In this document: one piece after another, positions 16,157 through 25,904 of the stretch
Position numbering within the stretch: position 1 is the first letter of the stretch
Layout of the letters: each line of letters begins with the position of its first letter
Origin: Spirosomataceae bacterium TFI 002
Lineage (GTDB): Bacteria; Bacteroidota; Bacteroidia; Cytophagales; Spirosomataceae
DNA length: 64,000 bases
Direction of reading: 5' to 3'
Assembly: GCA_900230115.1 (NCBI GenBank)
Contig: LT907983.1
Span: 5,316,774 to 5,380,773 of the forward strand
Notes under the pieces: model-generated
Seen by the model: only the letters and a program-made list of their open reading frames with translations
Database searches by the model: none
Told to the model about the DNA's origin: nothing
Translations under genes and position numbers: made by a program

Positions 16157-17416
16157 TTAGGTTTCTTCTTTACTTTGTCCGTAACTTTTCACATTCTCAT
16201 GAAATGGAAGTAAATCAGCGGTTAATGCTTGTCCACTTTTTAGGCACTCAACATAACTTGTGCAGGAATCCTTATAAGCATCTCCATTGTAATGAGCTTG
16301 TGCAACTTCACTGAGAACGATTGACTTATAATATCTCACAAAACTCGAACTATAGAATTGAGGACAAATTCCTCTCGAATTTAGAAACTCTATTCTGTAA
16401 TAGAAAAAGGCCCAACAGTAATAATCAATTGATCCAACTCCACATAACATATCTTGATGCTGGTACAGGTATTTTGTGATCCACCTATTCAATACTATTG
16501 ATAATATAAAAAGATGTAAAATAGCTGTTATCGATGGAGAGGAAGCCCACTTAATGGAGAAGTACTGAAAGAACACCCAAAAGAAGAAAACCAAGAGACC
16601 TGCAATTATCAAAACAGCAATCTGAAGTAATTTCCTAGGGTACAGCCAACCTACGTTAATATAGTTTTTATATAACTTTTGAGCTCTATGTGAAAAGGCT
16701 TTGTCTCGATTAAATAAGTAACAAAAAAGATTTATGAGTCCCAATTTAAACCTTGTCCAATACATTTCATTTGAGGCATTAAATTGAGGCTCTGTGATTT
16801 TTTCAAAAAAATTAACATCGAGTTTTTTGTTATCCGCTATTTTGTTTGGTTCAATTACGGATTTAAAATAATTTTTTGATATGTAAAACGTAAACCTAAC
16901 CGATTTACTGATTTTTTCAACCTCCTTTTTACTAATCAATGAGCCAGCATTGTTATACCTAGACATAATAAGCTTGAATCCATGAATTTCACCTGAATTC
17001 CTACACTTTTCTAAGGAATCCGTACAATAGACGTAATAGACTCCATTGAACAATTTTTGCTCGCTATCATTTAGGTCATATTGTGTTGGTGCTTTACCCA
17101 CAATCTTGTGGTGACTGATTTCTTGACTAAGCAATTGAAGATAACCAACATGCCTATTATGTGATTTGAACTTGTACCAAATGATTTCAAATAACAAAGT
17201 AATTACAACAAGGCCAGCAAGAATAATTGTTAGTGAAAAAGGGCGAAAATCAACCACATATTCAGGCTTGTCTGTCTGACTAATCATGTATTCGCCTATG
17301 AAAATCACAATTGCAAAAGTGCTAACTATATAACCTATATACCTCGTAATACAAGATTTAATCTCTGCAACTTCTTTTTCGAGATATTCGTATTCTTTTA
17401 AGTTAGACTTGAGCAT
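16157..17416 (-). CDS. Four-helix membrane protein of unknown function
   Basis: A 419-aa protein. Hydrophobic helices are visible at about residues 24-46, 60-81, 263-287 and 295-313, giving two hairpins that separate a soluble middle part (85-255) and a soluble tail (320-419). The first helix is preceded by an acidic, coiled-coil-like stretch. I recognise no family. It lies between the type I restriction operon (66 bp after hsdR, same strand) and the CRISPR operon, so a defense role is possible but unproven. Confidence 0.75.
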   Translation of the reverse strand: MLKSNLKEYEYLEKEVAEIKSCITRYIGYIVSTFAIVIFIGEYMISQTDKPEYVVDFRPFSLTIILAGLVVITLLFEIIWYKFKSHNRHVGYLQLLSQEISHHKIVGKAPTQYDLNDSEQKLFNGVYYVYCTDSLEKCRNSGEIHGFKLIMSRYNNAGSLISKKEVEKISKSVRFTFYISKNYFKSVIEPNKIADNKKLDVNFFEKITEPQFNASNEMYWTRFKLGLINLFCYLFNRDKAFSHRAQKLYKNYINVGWLYPRKLLQIAVLIIAGLLVFFFWVFFQYFSIKWASSPSITAILHLFILSIVLNRWITKYLYQHQDMLCGVGSIDYYCWAFFYYRIEFLNSRGICPQFYSSSFVRYYKSIVLSEVAQAHYNGDAYKDSCTSYVECLKSGQALTADLLPFHENVKSYGQSKEET

Positions 17417-17482
17417 AGTTATATTGTTTAATTTACCCCATTTCCTTCAAAGATGAAAAATGAGCTACTCTACATTTATCCT

Positions 17483-19978
17483 CTACGCCACCCCTTGCTC
17501 CCTATACAACTCTCTTTGAAATCCAATAAACATCTCTCGGATGGATTTTACCTCGCCTAGCTGGTTTTTAGCGTCTGTGATGGCTTTATACTTTAGTTCT
17601 AGCAGATTGGGTAGTTTGGCATCGTCAAGCTCTTCCTCGCCTTCTTTTACATATTGTTCTAATACAAAATTTAAGAAGTCCTGCTGGTTCTGGTTGTAGT
17701 CCGTGAGGTGAATTTGTGCTCGTGTAGCTCTTTCCAATCTTGGTACAAGGTCTTTCTGATAAGCAACATAAATTAAAACATCAAAAAGGTCACAGTCGTC
17801 TCCATGAATCATGTTTCTGAGGTCTTGAAGCTGAGCTGAAGTGTAGCCTTTTTCTTCTAGTTCTGTAAGTAACTTTTTGCGTGTACTTGGCAGACTCCAT
17901 ATTTCACGCAGTGCAGCTTCGCTTTCGAAGAAGCTTGGAATGTCTCCAAATAACTGTTTGATGAACTCAGCACCCGACATTGGCGTCCCTGATGGACTCC
18001 AGAAAGATGTTTTAACCATTGAGTCCAGCTCCAACACTTTGTTATTGCTAAGCTTTACTCGTATGATATTCTTTGGGCCATCATCGCATACACAAGGGTC
18101 ATTTTTACATTCAGTACATGTTTTAGGTGCTTCTTTTTTGCATTCACATGGTTTCTTGCCACAAAGTTTGCAAGGTGGCTTAGGAGTTCCTCCACCTTTT
18201 GGTTCTTCGGGTTCTAGTGGTTCTCCATCCCACTCGGCATCATTAAAATGCTTATGTGCCTTTACAAAGTCGTAAACAGTAAAATAGTCCTTACCATCAA
18301 ATAATCGTGTTCCTCGTCCCACAATTTGCTTAAACTCCACCATTGAGTTTACTGGTCGCATGAGGACAATGTTACGTATTTCTGGTGCATCTACACCTGT
18401 GCTAAGCTTCTGTGATGTTGTGAGGATAGTTGGGATACTTTTCTCGTTGTCTTGAAAATCTCTCAGGTGCTTCTCCCCCATTTTACCGTCATCGGCTGTT
18501 ACTCTGTGGCAATAATTGGTACTTCGACTTCGCTCAGTATCCGATTTAGAATGGTATTGATTTATTAAATCACGAACAGCAGCGGCGTGAATTTGTGTGG
18601 CACAAAATACCAGCGTTTTCTGATTTTGATCGATCATATCCATAAAAAGCCTTACACGATATTCTTCACGTGCTTTTATTTCTATGATGCGGTTGATTTG
18701 TTCTTCGGTAAAAGTTGTTCCTACTGGAATTTCAGATTCACTCTCTATATCGTCGTCCCCAGTATAAGTGTATTCGTCTATTGTTGTACTTATTTCCTTC
18801 ACCTTGAAAGGTGTGAGGAAACCGTCATTGATACCCTCTTTTAATGAATAGATATATGCTGGTTCGCCAAAATACTTGTAAGTATCGCCATTTACATCTC
18901 TTTTTGGTGTGGCTGTTAGACCCAGTTGAACGGCAGGAGCGAAATATTTCAAAATATCACGCCAATTGCTTTCATCATTGGCTCCTCCTCGATGACACTC
19001 ATCTACGATAATGAAATCAAAAAAATCTGGTGGATACTGCCCAAAATATGCTTTTGGCTTGCCATAAGCCACTACTGGTTCGGCTGCTTGTGCCAAATTG
19101 CTGTACGCTTCACCCTCTTCTTCAACCTCACTATCACTAACCGCTCCCCCACCTGACATGAAAGTTTGGAAAATCGTGAAAAAGATACTCCCATTTAAGG
19201 GTACTTTGCCTTTTTTCTTTATTTCTGCTGGTGCTATTCTTACCAATGCATCCTCTTCAAAAGCATTGAAAGAGTTGAATGCCTGATCTGCCAAAATGTT
19301 TCTATCGGCAAGGAATAATATTCTTGGACTTCTTGAACCATCTCTTTTGAGGTTCCATTTGGCCTGAAACAGTTTCCAAGCAATCTGAAATGCTATGGCA
19401 GTTTTGCCAGTACCAGTTGCAAGGGTAAGAAGGATGCGGTCTTTTTTATTCGCTATAGCATCCAATACTTTGGTTATTGCGTTATTTTGGTAATACCTAG
19501 GCTGCCAAGTTCCTCCTCTATCTTCGTAAGGAACTGCGAAGAGTCTCTCTTTCCAATTCTCGATTTCGACCTTGTATTCTTCCTTTGGTGTAGGAAACGT
19601 CATTTCCCAAAGTTCGTCTGGTGTAGGGAATGAACTTACATCTCCTTCCGATCCTTCTTGAAGGTCTATTCCATAAATTTTAAGACCATTGGTGGCGTAT
19701 GCATAACGAATATTGAGTCGTTCTCCATAGTCTTTTGCTTGACCAACGCCTTCGGTGTAGTATAGGTCTCTCTTCTTAGCTTCTACAACGCCTATTCGCC
19801 TATTCTTATATTCTAGCACATAATCTGCGGAAAGCTGAATAGACCGTCTTCCCTGACCTATTAAACGCCCTTTGGTAATTGGAAACTCTAAACGCAAGCG
19901 ACTGCCTTCTATCACACCCCAACCTGCCTTTTGTAAAGCTGGGGTTATTAAGTCGTGTTTGGTTTGTGCTTCATTCAT
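17483..19978 (-). CDS. hsdR: Type I restriction endonuclease subunit R
   Basis: An 831-aa HsdR of the shorter EcoEI-like kind. The N-terminal nuclease domain shows ADYVLEYKNRRIGVVEAK (D52, E66, K68: a PD-(D/E)XK core). The helicase part has Walker A LATGTGKTAIAFQ (about 186-193), DECHRGG (motif II), GLTATPKR (III) and QIVGRGTRL (VI). A cysteine-rich insert near residue 620 (CKLCGKKPCEC, CTECKNDPCVC) may bind zinc. HsdR translocates DNA and cuts it when HsdM/HsdS meet unmethylated sites. Its start overlaps the RhuM-Fic gene by 8 bp. Confidence 0.95.
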   Translation of the reverse strand: MNEAQTKHDLITPALQKAGWGVIEGSRLRLEFPITKGRLIGQGRRSIQLSADYVLEYKNRRIGVVEAKKRDLYYTEGVGQAKDYGERLNIRYAYATNGLKIYGIDLQEGSEGDVSSFPTPDELWEMTFPTPKEEYKVEIENWKERLFAVPYEDRGGTWQPRYYQNNAITKVLDAIANKKDRILLTLATGTGKTAIAFQIAWKLFQAKWNLKRDGSRSPRILFLADRNILADQAFNSFNAFEEDALVRIAPAEIKKKGKVPLNGSIFFTIFQTFMSGGGAVSDSEVEEEGEAYSNLAQAAEPVVAYGKPKAYFGQYPPDFFDFIIVDECHRGGANDESNWRDILKYFAPAVQLGLTATPKRDVNGDTYKYFGEPAYIYSLKEGINDGFLTPFKVKEISTTIDEYTYTGDDDIESESEIPVGTTFTEEQINRIIEIKAREEYRVRLFMDMIDQNQKTLVFCATQIHAAAVRDLINQYHSKSDTERSRSTNYCHRVTADDGKMGEKHLRDFQDNEKSIPTILTTSQKLSTGVDAPEIRNIVLMRPVNSMVEFKQIVGRGTRLFDGKDYFTVYDFVKAHKHFNDAEWDGEPLEPEEPKGGGTPKPPCKLCGKKPCECKKEAPKTCTECKNDPCVCDDGPKNIIRVKLSNNKVLELDSMVKTSFWSPSGTPMSGAEFIKQLFGDIPSFFESEAALREIWSLPSTRKKLLTELEEKGYTSAQLQDLRNMIHGDDCDLFDVLIYVAYQKDLVPRLERATRAQIHLTDYNQNQQDFLNFVLEQYVKEGEEELDDAKLPNLLELKYKAITDAKNQLGEVKSIREMFIGFQRELYREQGVA

Positions 19979-20966
19979 GGCTTAATAATAAATTGACCAC
20001 TACTTTTATCATCATGTCTTTATCTTCTGGGTGACTTTGAGCAATCATTAGCGTTATTGCTACTAAGGTACTATCTGCTAATATTTTTTCACCATTTTCT
20101 TTAAATAAAAGGTGGTTACGCTCTAAAAACCAAACAAATATAAAAGCTGCAATGCGTTTATTACCATCTGTGAAAGAATGGTTTTTCACAATAAAGTACA
20201 ATAAATGTGCTGCCTTTTCATGGGTGGTGAGGTAAAGATCTTTTCCGTCAAAAGTTTGATAAATATTCTGAATAGACCCTTTGAAAGAGTCATCCTTCTC
20301 TTTACCAAATAAACCTTCAAATTGTGTTTGCTTGCCTAATTGTTCAATTGCCCGTTTAGCCTCTTCATAATTGATTTGTATGGCTTCTGTTCCTGGTATT
20401 TTTGGTAATTCAAGTCGTTGGTGGTCGTAATCATCTAATAAATCTAGAGCGGTGGCATAGTTCGCTATAACCTGAATGAGCCCTTTAGTTTCGTCTGATT
20501 CTAGGCTATACGTGGAGATAACCTCACTTTGCAGACGTACTAACTTTTTAAAGTCGTTTAATTGCTGTTGGCTTTCTTCTAGTCGCTTTTGGTTTACGGC
20601 GTAGCCTTTTACTAGGTAGTCTTTTAAGATGCTATTTGCCCAAATTCTAAACTGCGTTGCTCTCACGGATTTTACACGATATCCTACTGAAATAATTGCA
20701 TCAAGATTATAATGTAATTGCTTCCGTTTTACTGTTCTCTGGCCTTCTTTTCGAACTTGTAAGAAATCCTTACAAGTTGCATTTTCGTCTAGTTCTTTTT
20801 CATTGAAAATGCTTTTTAAGTGCATAGTAATGTTTTGGGGAGTAGTCTCAAAAAGCTCTGCCATCTGAGCTTGGGTAAGCCAAACAGAATCTTGCTCAAA
20901 CTGCACATATATTTGAGTGGAGCCATCTTTGGCTTGGTAGATTTCTATTTGATTCTTATGCTCCAT
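19971..20966 (-). CDS. RhuM-Fic (DOC) fusion protein
   Basis: A 331-aa protein. The N-terminal half carries RhuM-type motifs (SVWLTQAQMAELFETTPQNI, IISVGYRVKSVRATQFRIWA), resembling a phage-antirepressor-like DNA-binding domain. The C-terminal half has the Fic active site HSFTDGNKRIAAF (consensus HxFxDGN[KR]), which AMPylates or otherwise modifies proteins. Such genes are frequent passengers in type I restriction operons of Bacteroidota. It lies 13 bp after hsdS and overlaps hsdR. It may regulate or guard the restriction enzyme, but that is unproven here. Confidence 0.9.
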   Translation of the reverse strand: MEHKNQIEIYQAKDGSTQIYVQFEQDSVWLTQAQMAELFETTPQNITMHLKSIFNEKELDENATCKDFLQVRKEGQRTVKRKQLHYNLDAIISVGYRVKSVRATQFRIWANSILKDYLVKGYAVNQKRLEESQQQLNDFKKLVRLQSEVISTYSLESDETKGLIQVIANYATALDLLDDYDHQRLELPKIPGTEAIQINYEEAKRAIEQLGKQTQFEGLFGKEKDDSFKGSIQNIYQTFDGKDLYLTTHEKAAHLLYFIVKNHSFTDGNKRIAAFIFVWFLERNHLLFKENGEKILADSTLVAITLMIAQSHPEDKDMMIKVVVNLLLSHE

Positions 20967-20979
20967 ACTTTTAAAATTA

Positions 20980-22137
20980 CTAAACCAAATCTACCACTTG
21001 TTTTTCTGTCAACTCCCCAGCAAAGGCTTTCTGAAGGATGGACTTTTTTAGCTCTTCCACATTGTCAAGTTCTCTAGAATAATTAGAATTCATTCGATTC
21101 ATTTTGTCCAATAATGAACTAATGTTATCTACTATTATATTTTGCTGTTCTAATGATGGAAGATTGAATATTTTGAAGGAGCGTATATCCTTCATATTTA
21201 TATGACCAACAGTTACGCCCTGTGAATGTGACAATAACCTCTTTTGAACATCCTTAGATAAAATCAGATATGCCAAATATTTGGGGATAAATTTATCTTC
21301 TTGGGGTCTTATTAAAACTGTTCTTTGTCCCAAACAGACTTCAACATTCTCTGGAATTACGCCAATATTTCCTGCAGGAGCTTCTCTCGCCAAAATCAAA
21401 TCGCCGGACTTCGGTATAGCTCTTCTTGTCCATTCCTTGTAGGTCTCTTTTGAAACTCTATTTACACCATCTAACAGTAGTTCGCCAAATCCAATATTAG
21501 GCGTTCTAATGGATGGATATCCAGCATCTTGAGTTGGAGCAGTTTTATGTTCGCAATCTACTATTAGTTCGCATATATCATTTAATGATTTAAATACCGA
21601 ACCACTTAAATTGTCATTAAAAGTCTTTTGTAAATGACTCTCAATTAACTCTTTCGCATTTTCAATGTTCTTCTCGATATTGGCTTTGGCTTGGTCTATG
21701 GCAGCAAATGCCTTATCTAATATGGCTACTATTTGTTTTTGTTCGGGGAGTGGTGGGACTACTATTTCTTCCTTTTTTAAAAGTCTGTAATGTCTTGCAT
21801 AGCCTAAGTCGTCCAAATCAATGCTTTCGATTTGATAAGCAAAAAATCTAGAATTTATTTTTTCGATAGGTAATAAGATTACTATACCATCTGCTCCCTT
21901 AACAAAATCAAAATTCACATATTTAACTATTTTTGTATGGTCACCAAAAATAATTATTGGCTTTTCTACTTGAAAAATATCTTCAGAAGTGTTCCAGTAG
22001 CCATTTATTAGTTCTTTCTCTTGTGAAATAACAGGATAAATCCCTTTTGGCAAAAAACTCTTTCGTGGAATTTTTTTTGTATTTCTTATTTTCTGAAGGC
22101 AATCCTCAAATTTTAATATTTCCCAACCTTTTCTCAT
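20980..22137 (-). CDS. hsdS: Type I restriction-modification specificity subunit S
   Basis: A 385-aa HsdS with two target-recognition domains and two helical spacers: the first half ends in PPLPEQKQIVAILDKAFAAI, the second in LPSLEQQNIIVDNI and SILQKAFAGELTEK. These repeats are hallmarks of HsdS, each domain reading one half of a bipartite DNA site. The site cannot be predicted from sequence. ATGA overlap with the ORF6N gene gives coupled translation. Confidence 0.95.
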   Translation of the reverse strand: MRKGWEILKFEDCLQKIRNTKKIPRKSFLPKGIYPVISQEKELINGYWNTSEDIFQVEKPIIIFGDHTKIVKYVNFDFVKGADGIVILLPIEKINSRFFAYQIESIDLDDLGYARHYRLLKKEEIVVPPLPEQKQIVAILDKAFAAIDQAKANIEKNIENAKELIESHLQKTFNDNLSGSVFKSLNDICELIVDCEHKTAPTQDAGYPSIRTPNIGFGELLLDGVNRVSKETYKEWTRRAIPKSGDLILAREAPAGNIGVIPENVEVCLGQRTVLIRPQEDKFIPKYLAYLILSKDVQKRLLSHSQGVTVGHINMKDIRSFKIFNLPSLEQQNIIVDNISSLLDKMNRMNSNYSRELDNVEELKKSILQKAFAGELTEKQVVDLV

Positions 22138-23063
22138 ATATGCTCATTAATTGATTGAAGAATAGTAACAGAAGCACTTTCTAACTTTGAAAAGGCAAAC
22201 CATGGTTCGACGATGCTCACCACAAGTTTTTTCCACCATTTTTTTAGCGAGGCTCCAATGTGGTACACTTCGTTTTCGTCCAAAATTAAGAACCTGTCAT
22301 GTGATTTATTAAACGCTATGCCCTTAAAAGTGGGGTATTGGGTATTTGCTTTGTCAATGTCCAATTGTAGTTTCTTGCTTATGGTTTTACTTAGTAAAAA
22401 CACTTTTACGCCTTTCTCCTTCTTTGTTAATTGAGTTACTACGGTTTCGTCTATGTAATTATCAATGAGTATGATAGATGCTTTGGCCTTTTTGATGAGA
22501 CCATTTACAAAGTCGTAGGCATCATAGGTTTGTCCATCAAAGAAAATGCCTTGCTTGTCTTTGATTTCTGGTGCTTCCAGAGCTTTAAATACTTGTTCAA
22601 ACTTTTGATTGGTTTCTAATTTGTGAGCTACAAAATCATTGGAAAGCTGCAAGAGTTGCTGGTGATTGCCAATGGTCTTTCGCATTTGTACAAAAGCATT
22701 CATGATGGCAATACTAACATTAATGGCGGTATCACTGTTCAATACTGCCGATAGCATACTTACCCCCTGCTCTGTAAAAACATAAGGAGGTTTTGAACGG
22801 TGTTTTTGTGAACCGGTCGCAATTTGCGACTGGTTAGAACTGGTCGCAATATGCGACTGCAAAGTTTCCCATTCTGTTTTCGAAAGCTGAAACATAAAAG
22901 CGGGAGGAAATCGTTTCTCATTTCGTTTCACTTGCTCATTTAATCTTTTCGTTTCCACCTGATACAACTCCCCCAACTGAAAATCAAGCATCACTTGCTC
23001 ACCTCTTAAGGTGAAAATTCTATTCTCTATTAAAACTGCTGATATTCCTAGGTTTTCACTCAT
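22134..23063 (-). CDS. ORF6N-domain protein with C-terminal PLD-like domain
   Basis: A 309-aa protein. Residues 5-130 match ORF6N (IENRIFTLRGEQVMLDFQLG, LYQVETKRLNEQVKRN, RFPPAFMFQLSKTEW, PYVFTEQGVSMLSAVL), a phage-type DNA-binding domain. The C-terminal half resembles a phospholipase-D-like fold (AKASIILIDNYIDETVVTQL, KSHDRFLILDENEVYHIGAS), with one HxD-like site but no full HKD pair. It sits between hsdM and hsdS with 4-bp overlaps on both sides. A passenger or regulator of the restriction operon; function unknown. Confidence 0.85.
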   Translation of the reverse strand: MSENLGISAVLIENRIFTLRGEQVMLDFQLGELYQVETKRLNEQVKRNEKRFPPAFMFQLSKTEWETLQSHIATSSNQSQIATGSQKHRSKPPYVFTEQGVSMLSAVLNSDTAINVSIAIMNAFVQMRKTIGNHQQLLQLSNDFVAHKLETNQKFEQVFKALEAPEIKDKQGIFFDGQTYDAYDFVNGLIKKAKASIILIDNYIDETVVTQLTKKEKGVKVFLLSKTISKKLQLDIDKANTQYPTFKGIAFNKSHDRFLILDENEVYHIGASLKKWWKKLVVSIVEPWFAFSKLESASVTILQSINEHI

Positions 23064-24550
23064 ATCAACTCCTTGATTGATTGAAGAATGGAATTGGTCT
23101 CGGCATCTAAGCTTTCCATTTCGGCCAAAATGACTTCTGGGCTTCTTAATGGTGCTTCTTCTGGTGTGTTGGCATTTTTTACGCTTAAATCGTACGTGTC
23201 TTCGAGTGCCTCAGACACCGTAATATTCCAAGATTGTTCTGTTTCTGGCCCTTTGAAGGCTGAGGCTCTCGAAGCCTGCAATTCCACAAAGGATTCCATG
23301 TCTTTATCGTTCAGTGGATTGGTTTTACCCATATTTCTACCAGGGTCTAGCTGGTAGTACCAAATATTTTTGGTGGGTTCTCCTTTTTGAAAAAACAAGA
23401 CCACCGTTTTTACTCCAGCACCCAAAAACGTACCTCCTGGCATGTCCAAAATGGTATGTAGGTTGCAGCTTTCTAATATAAGCTTCCGCAAAGCCACAGA
23501 GGCATTATCAGAATTACTCAGCACCGTATTTTTAATAACAATGGCCGCTCTACCACCCGTTTTAAGGCTTTTGAGAAAATGCTGCATAAACAGGAAAGCC
23601 GTTTCTCCTGTTTTTATATCAAAGTTTTGCTGTACTTCTGGGCGTTCTTTGCCACCAAAAGGAGGATTTGCAAGTATGACATGATAACGGTTTTTCTCCT
23701 GTATGTCTCGTATGTTTTCGCCTAGGGTATTGGTATGAATAATATTGGGAGCTTCTATGCCGTGCAATATCATGTTCATAATGCCTATCACATAAGCCAG
23801 ATTCTTCTTCTCTTTGCCGTAAAGGGTTTTTTCTTGAAGCGTAGCTAGGTTATCGGTGGTTTTGTCCATGCGTTCATACATGTACTCATAAGCTTCGCAT
23901 AAGAAACCACAAGAGCCAGCCGCTCCATCATACACTTTCTCGCCTATCTGTGGGTCTATCACCTTAATCATGGCTCTAATCAGCGGCCTAGGCGTATAGT
24001 ACTGCCCACCGTTTCGGCCAGCATTTCCCATGTTTTTAATCTTAGACTCATACAAATGGCTCAGCTCGTGCTTATCAGAAGAGGCACGAAAGGGTAAAGC
24101 ATCTGCATATTCTAAAATCTCACGAAGGTTATAACCACTCTGGATTTTGTTCTTTAGCTCACTAAAAATCTCCCCAATCTTGTATTCGATTGTTTGTGCA
24201 CTTTCTGCCTTTTGCTTAAATGCTGCTAGGTATGGGAACAGCTTTCCATCCACAAATTGCACCAAGTCAGGACCAGTCATTGCTTTGTGGTGATCCAATT
24301 CAAGTTCGTTAGTAGTGCCTTCCTTAATTTTCTTAGGCATTGCCCACTCAGGCCATCGGTATTCTTCGTCAAGGATGTACTGATACTCCTCACCTTTCAA
24401 TTCTGCTTCGTCGGCCTTATCTCGCTCCAGTTCATCCAGATAGCGTAGAAACATCACCCAAGAAGTCTGCCCTATATAATCTAACTCACTATCTGCACCC
24501 GAATCTTTATAAAGAAGGTCGTCTATGTTTTTGAAGGTTTGCTCGAACAT
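23060..24550 (-). CDS. hsdM: Type I DNA methyltransferase subunit M
   Basis: A 496-aa N6-adenine methyltransferase. The N-terminal HsdM helical domain is followed by the SAM-binding motif YDGAAGSCGFL (207-217) and the catalytic NPPF at 295-298 (HVILANPPFGG). GQYYTPRPLIRAMI is the usual HsdM lead-in. It methylates the site chosen by HsdS and protects host DNA. First gene of the operon hsdM, ORF6N, hsdS, RhuM-Fic, hsdR. Confidence 0.96.
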   Translation of the reverse strand: MFEQTFKNIDDLLYKDSGADSELDYIGQTSWVMFLRYLDELERDKADEAELKGEEYQYILDEEYRWPEWAMPKKIKEGTTNELELDHHKAMTGPDLVQFVDGKLFPYLAAFKQKAESAQTIEYKIGEIFSELKNKIQSGYNLREILEYADALPFRASSDKHELSHLYESKIKNMGNAGRNGGQYYTPRPLIRAMIKVIDPQIGEKVYDGAAGSCGFLCEAYEYMYERMDKTTDNLATLQEKTLYGKEKKNLAYVIGIMNMILHGIEAPNIIHTNTLGENIRDIQEKNRYHVILANPPFGGKERPEVQQNFDIKTGETAFLFMQHFLKSLKTGGRAAIVIKNTVLSNSDNASVALRKLILESCNLHTILDMPGGTFLGAGVKTVVLFFQKGEPTKNIWYYQLDPGRNMGKTNPLNDKDMESFVELQASRASAFKGPETEQSWNITVSEALEDTYDLSVKNANTPEEAPLRSPEVILAEMESLDAETNSILQSIKELI

Positions 24551-24786
24551 CTGTTGCTTTTGGATTTATCCCTTCCAAAGAAAGTCTAAAGGACGATAAG
24601 TAGCAAATAATTCAATCTGATTTCAATAATTATAGCTTAACAATTTAAGAATTGATATCTGTGACGTAGGATGCTCAACAATTTGTAAGCTATACGAAAC
24701 ATCAGGATTACTAAAAATATTAGAATTTCTATCCATTGCAAAGGATAATAGCAACCAATGCTACAATATTGAGCTTCCTTTGAAGT

Positions 24787-25071
24787 ATGAAATTAAAGAA
24801 CCTCAATAACGCATGGGCTAGAACCAGTAGCTACTCTATTTTGAATTTCCCATTTGCTTGCTACTCCGTCCAGCCGTTTCCAAAGACAACACCAAGTTTA
24901 CAACGTAAAGAAGCTAAATACCTCGTCAGCTTTAAAGCTTCCATTCTATTTCCAGAACCACTGGACAACCTTTACGAATCATTAGAAGAAGCTGAACAGG
25001 CGTGTGAAAAGCATATTAATAAATTGATGCAGTATTTATTCATGAAAATGGAGGGGTATATTGAAATGTAG
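24787..25071 (+). CDS. Small hypothetical protein
   Basis: A 94-aa frame, the only plus-strand candidate in this part of the island, divergent from hsdM. The second half (SFKASILFPEPLDNLYESLE, then EAEQACEKHINKLMQ) looks like a compact alpha/beta protein. The first third is unusual in composition (FPFACYSVQPFPKTT). I recognise no family, and it may not be translated. Confidence 0.35.
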   Translation: MKLKNLNNAWARTSSYSILNFPFACYSVQPFPKTTPSLQRKEAKYLVSFKASILFPEPLDNLYESLEEAEQACEKHINKLMQYLFMKMEGYIEM

Positions 25072-25092
25072 CTTTATTAATTTTTGCACCAA

Positions 25093-25461
25093 TTAACGAC
25101 GTGAAGAGTTGACCTTATACTTTCTCTCATATTCCTGCTGCACTTTTCGATTTTCCTCTATATCCAATGCAACATACCCCAAACCCATATACTTAGTGTA
25201 ACCAAGCGGAAGCATGTAGGGTAGAAAAGTCTCGTAATTCTCTCTTGTCAAAGCTCCTTTTGAGACTTTTAAGCAACTGAAAAGCTTCTGAAACTCATCA
25301 TTACTTAGTGGATAGAATATGAGTGGCCTAACTCTACCTTTGTGGTATTGTGCGATCTTATCTTTTACCATTACACAGTTGGAGAATTCAATTGATATGG
25401 ATTGACTGTTTGACACTTTATCAGGTACACGTGCCGTCATATCGAAGAGTCTATGTTTCAT
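25093..25461 (-). CDS. Hypothetical protein, 122 aa
   Basis: A 122-aa basic protein with a continuous frame and reasonable composition (GRVRPLIFYPLSNDEFQKL; a tail of KVQQEYERKYKVNSSRR). No family recognised, no membrane segment. It is the leftmost gene of the island's replication/maintenance module, downstream of the GTTACG repeat cluster. Confidence 0.6.
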   Translation of the reverse strand: MKHRLFDMTARVPDKVSNSQSISIEFSNCVMVKDKIAQYHKGRVRPLIFYPLSNDEFQKLFSCLKVSKGALTRENYETFLPYMLPLGYTKYMGLGYVALDIEENRKVQQEYERKYKVNSSRR

Positions 25462-25904
25462 ACCTCCAAGTAATATTACTTGTTGCCTGAAGACAAGACA
25501 TTTAGTTTTTTGCTACAAGGATTAGTAATTTATAAGGCTTGATTTTTTCTTCAACGGCAATAAAGGAAAAAGAACGATTTTTATAGCAATAATGATCAGT
25601 CACATCTTGTATTATTTAAGTATTTCGCTGCCTTTTCCTCACTTTGTGAAGCTGTAATCTTGCATTCTGTTACACTTAAAACATATACTTAATAAAAACT
25701 GTAACGTTACGGAGTTAAACGCCTGTAACGTTACACCCCGTTACGGCCCGTAACACCTCCGTTACGGCATATTTTAGTACAAAGCGTTACAGCTGTAACG
25801 GCAAACTTCGTTACGGCTGTAACGGTGGTGTTACACATTGATTATCGCAAGCCGTAACACTTCAATAAAGTGAGTGTCTTACAAATTTGTAAGACAAGTG
25901 GTTG
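25462..25904. other. Non-coding region with a GTTACG repeat cluster, possible origin
   Basis: 443 bp without a gene. Between about 25700 and 25860 the core GTTAC/GTAAC occurs roughly a dozen times on both strands, often as GTAACGTTAC or CGTTAC-AGCT-GTAACG inverted pairs. At 25876-25895 lies the 20-bp perfect palindrome GTCTTACAAATTTGTAAGAC. Such iteron-like clusters next to a HUH Rep gene and a ribbon-helix-helix gene suggest a replication or transfer origin, or an operator. That use is inferred. Confidence 0.55.
25700..25860. repeat. Iteron-like GTTACGG/CCGTAAC cluster
   Basis: Recurring CTGTAACG, CGTTACGG and CCGTAAC units in alternating orientation, including two GTAACGTTAC palindromes (one at 25701-25710). 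The GC-rich core stands out from AT-rich surroundings. The density is far above chance. Confidence 0.8.
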
